Shown piece after piece: positions 1 to 11,587 of a stretch of DNA of 64,000 bases; position 1 is the stretch's first letter; the number at the start of each line of letters is the position of its first letter. The notes beneath the pieces are model-generated. The model ran no database searches. It was not told the DNA's origin and worked only from the letters and a program-made list of their open reading frames with translations. Made by a program: the position numbers and the translations under genes. Source of the DNA: Ascaris suum (lineage: Eukaryota; Nematoda; Chromadorea; Rhabditida; Ascarididae); contig CM024170.1 in assembly GCA_013433145.1 (NCBI GenBank), positions 8,815,366 through 8,879,365 on the forward strand, read 5' to 3'.

Positions 1-318
1 TTGTTTGCTCCCAGAAAAATCTCTGCATCGTTACGACTGATTCAAGCAACACCACCCCAACAAATGATTCGTTCAACAACCGGTCATGCAAAAAAAAATT
101 CAATTTTCATGTAATCGATAGGCAAAATGCACAACTGCATGCAAACATAGAAAAAACGCAGTGTTCGGATTGAAAATTAGAAAGAAAATCGGATTCAGGC
201 AAAATAAATCGTCGGATATTAAAATTCTATGCACGAGAGATTTTTGTAAATGGAAAAAATTTTTCACCATCATTAATCGTCAGCCTATATTGGTGAACTT
301 GTTAGGCAGGAAACTTCA

Positions 319-345
319 TCACAGCTGAATATTGGGTGGTATGAT
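319..345 (-). CDS. Weak candidate terminal exon of the minus-strand gene
   Basis: Read on the minus strand, a very strong nematode acceptor (T-rich tract ending TTTGTTTCAG) is followed by eight open codons in phase 0 (IIPPNIQL) and a TGA. Phase 0 is what the exon at 7161-7238 would need. No clear AATAAA follows within the window, only an ATTAAT-like variant. A short open frame after any acceptor is common by chance, so this is only a placeholder for where the gene might end. Confidence 0.15.
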   Translation of the reverse strand: MIPPNIQL

Positions 346-1542
346 CTGAAACAAATCAAATAAACGCTCAAAGTGTGCCATTATGCACAGAAAAAATCCA
401 CTAGATGCTTAACACAAATGTTGCGATATACTGATGCCGTGTTTTGTGTGCTAATATTTAAATGTGTTCATTTTTTGTTTCAACGCATGAAATGACAGTA
501 CCCTATGCACTGCAAAACAGCACACAGCATACGGTACAGTCAAGGCAGAGAACGAAGTTTACAATGTTGTAAGTGAAGAACTCTCTTTTAAAAGGAAGGA
601 TGTGAGTTGAAGAGTAAGTAAATAAAGGTAGGGTGCAACAATATGTACTCAGTATATCGCAACCCTGGAAATGAGATAGCCGGCACTGTTGTGCTTCTGT
701 ATGCTTTCAAAGGATCCCTATTACCTGATGTGCGCGTTACAAACACTCACCTAAAGGAACTTAGATACTTCAAATATCAACCACGATCAAAGGGAGTGAA
801 TTCGTAATTTTCAGTGGTTGTGAACATTGATCGTCATATAGTTGAGAGCACTTTAATCCTTGCGAATAAATCGAGAATGTAATCTGTTGAAGGCATTTTC
901 GAAGGGGGTCCCAAAATAGATAATTCCCGAGCGATAGCAACGTGAGAGGCTGAGGATGATTATCGAGAACAACGCTGGATACATGTTCACTTTACTTATA
1001 AAATAAGAATTTTGAGTTTTCATCGCAATTTCATTTCTCAAGCAGAACCAATGAAAAATGCTAGCGAAATTTCAGTAGCTTTGCTATTTTGCTAAACGAG
1101 TAATGGTGGGCGGGTCTTGTCAGCAACAAAAGTCGCCATTCTGCTTTGTGATGTGATTCATTATGAAGAGGCTTTGCTAAGAATAAAGTCGATGATTAAG
1201 CTTTCGTTTGAGAAAATTTGCGGTGACGGGAAACAAAAGCATATAATGTGACGGGTTCTTTGAAAAGTCTTTATACAAGTGGTATATATACCAATTAATC
1301 ATTCACTTTCCAACAAATATTCGAGTGAATGTAAATAATAAATGAGAAACAAATTCAGTGGAGCATTTGTTTCTGAAACTAACTGTTCATTCAGTTTGCA
1401 CCACTGATTATGCTCCACTGATTGCGCTTGTTGTCGGAACAAACGCCAGCAGTAAAAAAAAAACTGCAGTAATATGAGCAGTGATGGAATGAAAATTCAT
1501 ACTCGTTTCATGGGTGTTATTGATGGCGAACGATGATTGCGT

Positions 1543-1758
1543 TTATGTGATGATTGAATGAGCAAAAATGGTGAATGCTGTCATTCCTATTTGAATTCTA
1601 AGCCGGATGATTCCCAAACACAATCGAACCAGCTCTGAATACTTGTGCGTTTTGTGAGGTACCCCACTAACTGCTGCATATAGTGTTTCACCGTATTCCA
1701 TCAACCCTGTGACAATGAGCAGTCTCCTGCCTAAGAACACAGCAGCTGAAAAGACAGA
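1543..1758 (-). pseudogene. ORF resembling the tail of a non-LTR retrotransposon polymerase
   Basis: An open minus-strand frame of about 70 codons contains GRRLLIVTGLMEYGETLYAA followed by VSGVP. Spacing and residues recall the region after the reverse-transcriptase domain of Jockey/I/CR1-type elements, where an RR-aliphatic stretch, a Tyr-x-Thr and a small-residue-GVP motif occur in that order. That resemblance is from general family knowledge and was not confirmed by alignment. There is no catalytic YxDD box nearby and the frame is short, so if real it is a dead fragment. Chance similarity is a serious alternative. Confidence 0.2.
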
Positions 1759-3095
1759 TCGGTACGCTTGACTGAGCTGAATGAATTAGTGCTAAATGCG
1801 AAAAGACATACAGAAAAATATGGGTGTCAGTACAACATGCTTTATCTGGTTTATGCGACTAACCACCTAAACAAATTATCAACAAAGAAATAATATGCGC
1901 AATTATGCACAGCACTGAAATTTTTGGGTGAGCAGTGATAAAACTTATTGGTTGGAATTTCTCCTCGCTCCCTTCTTCCCCCTCCCACCGTTACGCTTAT
2001 TCTTACCTCCCCTCCCTCAACATTAGGAGAAGCCAATGAACGTCTACCGAGCAGATTGGATCCAGCCCTTTATTCATGCCACCCGTCTTAACATTTCTGA
2101 AACGACGAGATATGACGTCATAAAAAACCACTTCTGTAACATTTCGCTGCTGATATATTTGCATATAAAATTGCAAAGAAATGCTCAGTTTAAATTCGCA
2201 GATTCGCAATCTTTCTTGTTGACTGCTTGCATTTTATAGTGAATCAACCTGGCAAAAATCAACTTTTTCAAAGAAACCGAAAGAAGTCGCTTTTACAAAA
2301 AATCAAAGTGTATTGCGTGAAGAGAGAACCAGAACTCACCGAAATGAACTGTGCCGGTCATACGATCATTCCATGAACTTAAACATTTTCGTATTTATCA
2401 AAAAACATGCAGAGATTTGCTTTGTTCTCTGTTCTCACAGTGCAAAATCCAGAAAGCGAGAAACCAGGCCAATTTTGCGCTAGCAGTGCAAAAATCCCAG
2501 GCTCTCTCTTCCCTCCCTCCTTCAAATCCATTCCAACTTTTTCTTCGTTTCGGATTTCCCCCTCATGGAACTCTGATCGAGTAGAGGTTTTTTTTTGCAT
2601 TAGAATGCTTCGATGATTCGCAGGTATTCCGCGGAATGAGAATTCGCTGCTAATGCAGTCTTCGTAAAAAAAGATCGAGCCTGTGGCAGTACCATAACAG
2701 CAGTTAGTGGCTGTGCCACAATAGTCCCAAAAGCTGTCTTATTCACATATTCTTCTAATAACTTCAAAATCTAGTTGCCGTGAAGGTCGCAAGACTCGGT
2801 TTTTAGAGAGAGATTACGAAATGCTGCCATCTACGAGATCAGACAACGCCTTCATTCGGCTACCGTACAAAAACCTTGAAAGCTCGCAAATTTTCACTGT
2901 AAAGTAGTAATGGGCATGAAACTCGTTAGTAGGAGGGAAGAGCAGCGTAGATGTTCGTTTCGTGTGAAATGGCATCCTTCTTAGACCACCGCCGATAAAT
3001 TACATAATGAGTACTATGTAGTGAAGTACATAGCACCGATGACTTGCCGCTGGCTTCATTCTGTGCACGAATGTGGCCTCCTGAGTGCTTCGAAC

Positions 3096-3127
3096 TATAG
3101 GGCAATAAAGGCGTATTGCGCCCTATA
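3096..3127. repeat. Short imperfect inverted repeat
   Basis: TATAGGGC-AATA on the left pairs with TATT-GCGCCCTATA on the right, separated by AAGGCG, with a two-base bulge (GC) in the right arm. This gives a 12-bp stem. It could be the end of a degraded small repeat or a chance hairpin. Confidence 0.5.
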
Positions 3128-3863
3128 ATGTAAATGATACCTCAATCTACTACTAACAAATAAAAACGCATTTTTGAATCTATATTTTACGTGAAATTCA
3201 CAACGCCTAAACGACGGCGTAAAAGTAATTAGTGCGCAAAAGTGAAACGTCTAAACGATACATGGGAATTCATCTCACCAGCATTTTTACACGGAATTTT
3301 TTCAGCACCTTTGAAATTTTTGAAGAGGGAAACCAAACAACTGATTTATTTAGCGTTCTAGGAAACAATTCGTATTTTTAGGCTCATATTTTCAAGAAAT
3401 TGCGATGTGCAAAAAAGGCACATTTTCGACGACATGTTTTAGCGCTTTTCCTCACGGAAGAAAATTTATAGCTGATCTTTTGAGTTTATTACACTGAAAC
3501 AAGTTGGAAAAAAACATGTACAGCTGAAAAAGAATAAAAATTTCAGCATATTTCCGAAGAAATTACCGCCGCTCTAAAAAGCAGCATTGAACTCGCTGCA
3601 GACAGCGAAGAATTTTATTTTTGCTTTGTTCTATGAAATGAAATAATTGAAATGTGGAGGTTAAAAATGAATTCCTCTCAGGTTTCCATTTAGCTCTAAG
3701 TCATGCTAGCAGAATGAGCAGGCGCTTCTCGCATATGAAGTATGCAGGTGAAAATATTATCCCTTAATCGTCATCACTGGAGCTATTAATCCCCTCCTCA
3801 TGGCAAAAGGTGTGTCAGCGTTCTAGGCAAGGTCGCACACGAAAATAAATTCACAAGAATGTG

Positions 3864-3930
3864 GCACGGAATTGGCATTTTGCGCTTACCACGTGAGACG
3901 AATGTGCAAACACGATTTACGTTATCGCAT
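3864..3930 (+). repeat. Direct repeat copy 1 (about 67 bp)
   Basis: This segment, containing GGAATTGGCATTTT and CACGTGAGAC, recurs at 4141-4208 in the same orientation with a few substitutions and small indels. The two copies start 277 bp apart and the sequence between them is not itself duplicated. This looks like terminal direct repeats of a short element, or a segmental duplication. Confidence 0.7.
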
Positions 3931-4123
3931 GTGCTGCTATGACTTTCCATGCAGTGCACCATTATAAAGCGCAATTTCTCAAGAATATCTCATTTTCTCA
4001 CCCAAAGTTTGCTAACTACCTTCAGTTCATTTTTATTGCTTTCTCTCTCTCATCCTGTCCATTCAAAGCGTTAACTAACTGTGCAATCACCCAGTTCTAC
4101 TGCGAGTTGAGGATGAAAACCTT

Positions 4124-4573
4124 CTAAGTGCGACTTCTTCGCACGCGGAATTGGCATTTTACGCTTAACACGTGAGACAAATGTGCAAATTCTCGCGCAT
4201 TATCGCATCGAATCCTCATATTCGACAGAGTTGAAATTTCTAATGCAGTTGTGCACTCTTCACAATGCTTGCGTTTGCAAATTTTCCTTAATCCGATGTC
4301 GTGAATGCAGAAATTTTCGGATGAGAATGGATCATTTCGCAAGCGGAAATGAACTCTACGGTTGGAATCAGATGTGCTTTGACGGAAGATGGTGTTGACA
4401 AGAGTGGGCACGAAATCTATAATGCCGTTATCGCAAAGTTCATGTTGTATGGAACAGCATGTCTCATCCACACTAGGATGAATCAGATCAACCCATAATA
4501 AACGGATTCCTAAAACAGCGATCACCAACCCCGCCCTCCTTAAGTGAGGTCCCATTCCCATCGCTATATTCAA
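4124..4573 (-). other. 149-codon open frame of uncertain status
   Basis: This is the longest uninterrupted open frame in the window. The product has a hydrophobic stretch near residues 16-30, scattered cysteines and a basic C-terminus. I recognise no domain. One ORF of this size is about what a 64-kb AT-rich sequence would give by chance, it shows no splice junctions, and its 3' part overlaps repeat copy 4141-4208. A fragment of a repeat-family ORF is possible; a host gene is unlikely. Confidence 0.2.
4141..4208 (+). repeat. Direct repeat copy 2 (about 68 bp)
   Basis: Second copy of the 3864-3930 segment. Shared blocks include GGAATTGGCATTTT, CGCTTA-CACGTGAGAC and ATGTGCAAA, ending in TTATCGCAT. 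It lies inside the 149-codon minus-strand ORF at 4124-4573, so that ORF is at least partly repeat sequence. Confidence 0.7.
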
Positions 4574-5338
4574 GTCGTGTCAGTAATCGAATTGCATTGG
4601 ACGATCAATTTTTTCGTAATCCACAAAAAATTATTACTCTAGGAAGCACACAAATGATGTGGATAAGAGAGCAGAGTGGGCAATCATAACCCATTCGTCC
4701 TTTAAAAGCTTTTGCGTCCTTCACCAAAGAATGCTCGTCGAAATTGGCTTCTGCCCATTTCTTCCATTTGATGAAAAAATATAATCCACTCACGGATTAA
4801 TATGCGCACTGTATATGAAGATTCTCAAATAAAATTCGTACTGGCAATCATCGAAGCTGCCCTTTAACCATCATGAATTGCCATAAGTTTGTAGGACGAG
4901 AAAATTACGGGGTGGGACGAGAAAATAGGATGAAGTAATGAGCTGCGGTCATGTGACCATCCCTCTTCGCCTTTCAATCATAGCGACTCGCCTTCCACTC
5001 CTGTCCTATTCGTGCTTTCATTCCTGTACCTATTTGCAAGAAGCGCATTATAGTGATATCGTGTCCGCGCATATGCATATTTATATGTCAAGGTGCACTT
5101 TAAATCCATAACATTTGGCAAGCAAAATGTACATTGCAGATTGGACAGTTGAACTAATCTTCATCCAGAACGACTGTCATCTACATCACATTTAGATGCC
5201 TAAAGAAGAAATAAAACTTGTAAGCAAACGACGTTCTATAGAATTTGGGTGCAGATTTCTAGCTAATGTTTAGTACAGTAAGTGAGGAGTTATAAAACAA
5301 GCATTAAATAAACAATCAAATAAAATGCTGTTTTGGAT

Positions 5339-5374
5339 CGCTAAGGTGTACTTCATCGCTAAGGTGCACTTCAT
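5339..5374 (+). repeat. Tandem duplication, 18 bp x 2
   Basis: The unit CGCTAAGGTGTACTTCAT is followed directly by a copy with one change (C for T). This is a recent slippage or duplication product in non-coding DNA. Confidence 0.85.
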
Positions 5375-6528
5375 CTCCCGCATCTTCAGCTGTTACATTT
5401 CGTGGCTAAAAACAGCTTAACTCTAAGACGATTTGCGACTACACGTTTTAATTTCTTTTTTCAGGTTTTCTTCGTTGATTGCATCGCATGACTTAATTAA
5501 TCAACTGATGTCAAGCGAACAGTAAATATTGCTGTTTTCCGTTCAACATGTAAATCTGACCGAAAAAAGCGCATGCTCAAAAGGACGCGTATCCTGATGA
5601 GAACACATCCTGTGGTTGAGAACATCGAATCAACGATTTTATAGGCAGCAGTGTTCTTAATCGAAACGAGTTTCTCTTGCTGAAGTAGCTTTATATATAA
5701 AATCGCCTAACCATGTAGTCCTTTACGCATAGAAAACACTAACATCTAGGCATTCCAAGCCCACCTAATACTACAATATTTTCTCAACTCTAAGAACGCT
5801 GATGTCATAAGCTACTTCTAATTATGCAAATAAGCATCCTAATAAACTGATATGAAACAATAACTTTGCATTAATTTCGCTTCAATTAAAATAATTTCTC
5901 CCGACGAAATATTGTTTTACTGCCAATGAAAACAACGATACAAGTATCAATTCAGAAAATATCGTTCCTTGCGCTCGAATATATTTTAAATTCCATATTA
6001 TATTGGAAAGAGAACACCTTTTCACTCTTCATTTGCGTAAATCTACTAAACTCATACTTTTCATTTACTGAATGTGCAAGAAATTGCCTCTGTTAAATCT
6101 CTACCCCTGTAACATCTACACAATGTGTGTATTCCGCTTATTCAACCTTATGCTACATAAAAGTCTTTTATATAGGCAAAGAGCGGAAAAGGAATAACAC
6201 TCATAAGAACATACCGCTTCTGTGTCTCCCCATCTTGATATGCGTGACTCGGTATGACTGCTATAGCCAGAAGACGCATCCTTTTCATCGTATTTTTTTG
6301 CCGCTTCGGGCTGTAAAAAGATCACATTTAGAGGCATTGACGCTCTTCATAGGTTTCTTAGAATACCCTAAAACAAATAAGCGAAGTGAAATTTCTGAAA
6401 TTTTGCACATTCTCAGCAGTTTCGAGAATTATCGGAACTTGTTCGAGATCGAAAGATACTTTTGCGGTGTAATAAGGAAATGCTTTTCAAATTAAACTGA
6501 TACCGGTAGCGCGAAAAATAAAACTGGC

Positions 6529-6633
<105 letters not shown>

Positions 6634-7160
6634 AAGGTAGAAGGGAGAAATTTTTTATTCTGCTTTATTCTCAACGCTGGAAAACTGAAGCCAAACTTAT
6701 TTTCACAAGAATTTCATTCCAGTATAAACAATCTCAGTTACAGTATCACAGCAATGATATATTAAACGATAATAAGAATAACAGTACGAATTTGTTTTAA
6801 GTTCGTGACGCATAGTCCGTTTTGCCAATGAACGGGCGCATTTGTCAGGGGATGTGAAATCATTTTACAGAAGCGATGGAAGTGATAAGTTCAAAGTTAC
6901 ATTCAAATTTGCGCATGTTAAGTATGCTGTCGCACAAAATTCACCGTTACGATGAAGCGGAAATTTCCGAACGTCTCTGAAGCTCTCGTTCGGTGAAGTG
7001 GAACAAAATTTTATCTTTTCTTTTCTACCCAATTGTATAAGTTTATTTCCACGAAGACTGACTGCTATGCATATGTATGTTAACTTCATCGAGCCTTTTA
7101 GGCTCATTTACGATGTGAGAGTTCTGTACTTAAAGGAACTATGAAATGATTAAAACTAAC

Positions 7161-7238
7161 CTCTTTGGTTTCATCCCAGCGAGTCGACTTTACAACAGTC
7201 CACGTGGCTACTGGTTTCCGTTCCTCCTGAACACGAGG
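7161..7238 (-). CDS. Exon of large Ser/Thr-rich scaffold-like gene (last firm exon in window)
   Basis: On the minus strand the exon is bounded by an acceptor (TTCTGCATTTCAG) and a donor (GAG|GTTAGT). It is 78 nt, 26 codons, phase 0 at both ends. The peptide starts PRVQEERKP and continues VATWTVVKSTRWDETKE. TATWT-like and TRWDE segments echo the Trp-centred repeats of the preceding exon (9043-9450), which supports membership in the same protein. The start PRV also begins the exon at 28702-28836. Function is unknown. The donor shows that the gene continues to the left. Confidence 0.7.
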
Positions 7239-9042
7239 CTGAAATGCAGAACATTTATTGACGTTGTTTTAATATAACCTATCCTAGGCACGGTTCGAAA
7301 CACTGAAACATTCCAGATAAACTTTCGGAATACAAAAAATACAAAGCTCTGTTGTTGTGCAATACACGTGTATGATACGATTTGTGTCTATGGCGCAAAA
7401 GTTTCACTATATAAGTGCCCAGACATTTCAGCCAAGATGTTTTTGTGGCGGAAATGGCCGAGGAAGCAACAGACACTAGGCTATTACAGCAGAGATATAG
7501 GAAAGTTAACAAAAACGGCCAAGCGAACTGCGATTTACAAAGATACGGAAGATCCAAAATTGATGCATTTGTTTGTTTCGTATTTATGTTCGCAACAAAT
7601 AATGTTGCTTTAAAAAATTGTTTTTTCATGTTGCAATTTCCAGTGAAATGTTAAACAGTTTGTGCTGCGATGCTGTTTAGACGAAGAAATCAACCTGCCT
7701 GAATATGCAAAGGTAGGTTTAAGATGCGATGATAAGTAAACAAAGAGTTAAGAAGACTCTTGCCGACAAAGAAAACCCCAGCATCGTCAGTCACTTCAGA
7801 TGCTTTTATCAATGAAATTTTGCTAAGGTGGTGTGAAGGATTTGTGAGAAAGTATTAGAATCGGAGAATGACCTCTTCAGACAAATGATTTCTTTGGCGT
7901 TGCTCACATTTCATTCATTCGATTTATTCATGAAATAAAGACGAAACTGTCATCAAAAAATCGTATCCACTAAGTGCGTCAATCTTCTGCACTTAAAGGA
8001 TATGCAAGCGGAAAATACTGCATTCAGCACCACTGAATGCTGTGCAGTTCTCGAAGAAGCTAATAAAATTTCCATAGTACTTGAATAAAAGAACGGAGTT
8101 CACTATTATCCGTCATAATCCAATTCTGCATACAACAGTTCTTTCCTAATGGAAGTCTGTACTTAGTCCCATTTCCAGCATGCCTGGTCTCATTTCCAGT
8201 ATGAGCTCCATGGCTATATTAATTGCACTGTCATCATTAAAGAATGATATGACAAAAGTTTAGATCTTTCTGTACGAACTAGACCATTTTACGCTTCTTA
8301 TATAGAACTTTGCACATCTGGTCTATTCAAATCGAGGTAAGTTCATTCCCAGAATAATCTATCTGCTCGAAGAGCATAACTTCGCAGACAGTTATGGAGG
8401 ATACCGTCGCGCACTAACCAAGCTGCTACCTGTTCGCTCAGCAAACAACAAGCGGAGCAAAATAATGGGGGGAAATTGCGTGATGCAAACGTCTCAAGGA
8501 CACTCTTACAACAACAACCCGAGATGATCAATTTTTCAAGAGAACTGGAGCAAAATTTCGTTGGAGAGCTTTTCACTCAAATTGAATTAATACAGAACAA
8601 TGAGTTTCAGATTAGAGCTAAGGCTCAATGACGTAACTTCTGATCATGTAATCTGTCTGGTGAATATGCATGAAATTTCGGAGAGCTGATTTTGAAAAAT
8701 GAAATAAAACGTATTTAATGCGTTTTTAAGTGCGTTTTCTAGACTTATTTCTACGGATAACAACCGTTCGAAATGCAAAACTGTTTTTGCGAGCTCTCAC
8801 TGAAAATGACTGGTACTTCTAATATTGGAACTAGAGAAGGCGAAGTTCCATTCTCCCATTTCTTAGAAGAGGTGGTTTCTCCGCTGTCGGTGAAACATGA
8901 CGCAAAGCTTCTTCTGTTTTGAGCGAACACAACTAGTACAATACAAACAAAAAATTTGTCAATCAACATTCAAACTTTAAAATTTTTTGTACTAATTAAT
9001 ATTAGCGAAACTGAAATGCAAAAGACTATAAAAAATGAGCAC
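7239..9042 (-). other. Intron, 1804 bp
   Basis: It lies between the exons at 9043-9450 and 7161-7238. Two minus-strand ORFs of 72-77 codons (8343-8576 and 8751-8969) look protein-like, and the second has a GETTSSKKWENGTS stretch in the style of this gene. Neither has acceptor and donor sites that keep phase 0. I see nothing else in it. Confidence 0.6.
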
Positions 9043-9450
9043 CTCGTCGTCTAATTCCCTCGTCTTTTCGAGCGTGGAAGCAGTCGAGTAAGAAGCGCCT
9101 CTTCTCGACGTCGTCGTATCCCAAGTTTCCGATGCCTGTATACCGCTTCTCCAGTCTCTATCCTTGATAGCGGTTGTGGATGTGGCTGGACGTTCCTCAA
9201 CTCTTTCCTCTGGGCGCATTCCTCGAATTGTGGTCGTTGTCCACGTCTCGGTAGTTGTTTTCTCTTCAATCGCATCCGATCTAGCGGGTGTCGAAGAGGA
9301 AACCGATAGCGTATATGGAGCGGAAGTGGCCGATGTTTGCCTTGTATCATAGGATGGCCACCCACCTCGAGATGATGATGACGACCACATTTCAGTAATG
9401 CTCGATTCTTCAGCCCACTCCTTCTTGCGCGGTGTTGTTTCTTGGATCAC
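9043..9450 (-). CDS. Large Ser/Thr/Trp-repeat exon of the scaffold-like gene
   Basis: 408 nt, 136 codons, phase 0 in and out. The acceptor reads ATAAATTTAG before GTG ATC CAA; the donor is GACGACGAG|GTGCTC, weaker than the others. The peptide begins VIQETTPRKKEW and ends TRELDDE. It is low in hydrophobic residues and rich in Ser, Thr, Arg and Glu, so probably disordered. Three repeats are visible: TEMWSSSSSRGGW (Trp 22), TETWTTTTIRG (Trp 70) and SETWDTTTSRRG (Trp 110); a fourth, degenerate one is in the next exon. Spacing is 40-48 residues. Many Ser/Thr next to Arg would suit phosphorylation, but that is inference. I do not recognise the family. A nematode-specific hemidesmosome or cytoskeletal protein is a guess. 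Confidence 0.75.
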
Positions 9451-10315
9451 CTAAATTTATACTAATCAAGGCCCCATCAAAAATATTTCGAATGCCATCT
9501 CAAAACAGCGCCGTTTTAGTCATCAAACTTGCAACAGGTTTCACTTTCTGCCATCTCAGCATTGTGAACTATGAACATCGCTGATATTATGCAAAAAAAG
9601 ACTTCGTTCCTTTAAAAAAGACTTCAAAAGAATCACGTTGGGAAGTATGAATGAGAAATTAGCAGTTTCCCTCCAAAAAACATTCTTACTACAGATTCTT
9701 CCTCATGTCCAGCAACCAGCATGAATAAAGAGAGAGACTTTTGTTGCAAAGATCTCGTAATGAACCTAAATAGTGGAATTCATGTGTTACGAAAGTCGTG
9801 TGCATTAAAATTCAATTCAGAAGGATTGAATACCTTTGCAGAATTCATGGACTTTATTATTGCGCTAAGCTAAGGTGAACTTATCCGTGTTACTGAGCAT
9901 TCAGGCATTCTTTTATGTTGCACACGGTAATACTGCTGCATTTTGAACGTGGAAACACTTGAAGGAATGAAGTTCAAGATGCCAGTGTTCAATTCAGTGG
10001 AACTGGAATCCAGCGAAATTCGAGATGCTTCAAAGATTACTGAGTGAATCAATAATGGGAAGTAATGAAGGACTTAATTGACAAAAAAACGTAAATTTAA
10101 TTGCCCATAAAGTCAATTAAACTTTGAAGCAGCAGTTACAAGGACGTAAAGGTTCCATTAATGGAGAAACTGTTGGCACCATTTTCAACTCCTCTAGTAT
10201 TAAAACGTTTTAACAATCTCTACAAATCTTACTAAGGTGAAATGTGTAAAGTGCTTCCTTTAAAACTTCGAAAATAAAATATGGTGGTGAATGTATGACA
10301 AATCTAAGCTCATAC
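9451..10315 (-). other. Intron, 865 bp
   Basis: It separates exons 10316-10414 and 9043-9450. Donor GTATGAGC, acceptor TTTAG. I see no other feature in it. Confidence 0.65.
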
Positions 10316-10414
10316 CCTTTGCTTTTCTTGCTCAACTATGGCTCGTCCGACCAATGGCACCTCATCTGTTTTTCGAAGCGTTTCAGTCTTCTCCTCATAC
10401 TCATAGACTGTCAC
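10316..10414 (-). CDS. Exon of the scaffold-like gene (charged segment)
   Basis: 99 nt, 33 codons, phase 0 in and out. The acceptor is TTTTGCAG and the donor is CAAAGG|GTATGAGC. The peptide begins VTVYEYEEKTETLRKTDEVP and continues LVGRAIVEQEKQR. It is highly charged, with alternating Lys/Glu, and may be helical, but it is too short for a coiled-coil call. It sits 865 bp upstream of the Trp-repeat exon and 1.1 kb downstream of exon 11519-11587. Being a whole number of codons, it can be skipped without a frameshift. Confidence 0.75.
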
Positions 10415-11518
10415 CTGCAAAATGATGTAAACAAAAATAATCGAGCACATACGATTTCATTTCCTTAGGTGGCAAGCAACTGACCACAAAGAAGAAAGAC
10501 AAGAGTAGAAGACGTCTATGAACTTGATTTTGATGCAATCACTATTGGCGAGATCAACTTTCCGTGAGGCATTCGGAGTTTAGTGGACTGAAACGAGAGT
10601 AGACGTGAGTACAGATTACTCATAAAGGGATACGAGCGATTGTACCTTCATTATTTTGCAGGCAGAGTAGGGAAAAGATAGATATTCCATGTGTTGAGAG
10701 GGGAATCGGTGCACGCACACATCTACTACTAGCAATTTGAGGAATCAACCTCTTCTCTCTGAGCTGTTTACCTATAGATGATAAAACAGAGCAAGAAGTA
10801 CGCTCCACTATAAGTGAGTGCTCTTAAGTGTAGCACGGATACCATTTTGCTCTCCTTAGCAACAGTATTTAAGCGCTTCAGCACTGATCTCATTCGCTTC
10901 AGCAAAACTCGACTCGAATCCAACGTCAGTGTTTATTACGATATATAACTTTTAAACTTCTAAAGGTACGTTAAGAGGTTATGTCATACCCAGCGACGTA
11001 CGTAGTGTTCCATCGAAATTAAGGAAATGCTTGCCCCTTTAGAAAATGATAATCCACAGATAGAATTTCGCATACAAAGGGTTGAACCATAAAAGAAACG
11101 AAATTTATTGCTCGGTTGTAAGACGTAAAGGTTTAAACAGATAAAAAGGTAGAAAACTGAGAGAAACTTTCATGAAATTTTTGGTGCGCAAAGATTGAGC
11201 GAGGTTTTTTGCTGACTGAAACGGTTTCTTTCTACTTCGACAGCGTTACGATCTTTTTAAACCAGAAATAACGTTATCTATACAAAACGTCTCAATAAAT
11301 ATAGTAGATATAGAACATGAAAAAGTTGACTTATCGATGAAGAAATAAAAGATAGCAAACGTACTAGAGCCATATTTTGCTAAGACACCTTCTCACTTTG
11401 AAGGAAGAATTGCTTGTCAACGATACAAATACGACGTTCCGCACAATATAACAGAGAGTAGAGTAGACAAGCTAGTCGGTAACTAAACAACTGCAAGTCA
11501 GCATACATTAAAGTTTAC
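10415..11518 (-). other. Intron, 1104 bp
   Basis: It separates exons 11519-11587 and 10316-10414. A good acceptor (CTCTCGTTTCAG, exon would start at 10580 reading left) is followed by 23 open codons and a stop. There is no polyadenylation signal, so I did not call an alternative last exon. Nothing else is visible. Confidence 0.65.
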
Positions 11519-11587
11519 CTGCTCTTTATCGCCCATCGACGACTTGCCATAGCCTGCCTGTGCTCCTGTAGATGGGCTCCCTTCTCT
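11519..11587 (-). CDS. Small Gly/Ser-rich exon of the scaffold-like gene
   Basis: 69 nt, 23 codons, phase 0 in and out. The acceptor is GTGGTTTCAG and the donor is GAGCAG|GTAAACTT. The peptide starts REGSPSTGAQAGYGKSSM and ends GDKEQ. It is flexible and hydrophilic with no fold. Only one of the three frames is open and also compatible with the neighbouring exons. It would make a natural cassette exon. Confidence 0.7.

Noticed and set aside
2379..2616. Overlapping ORFs on both strands near a CT-rich tract
   Set aside because: The protein-like look comes from the purine-rich strand. There are no splice sites with a usable phase.
5465..5525. Plus-strand terminal-exon-like sequence after TTTCTTTTTTCAG (and similarly 19814-19883)
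   Set aside because: About 20 open codons after an acceptor is expected by chance when three frames are allowed, and no partner exon was found.
8751..8969. Minus-strand ORF with a GETTSSKKWENGTS stretch, similar in style to the gene around it
   Set aside because: The available acceptor and donor (TCA|GTGAGA) give a length and phase that break the phase-0 chain between 9043 and 7238.
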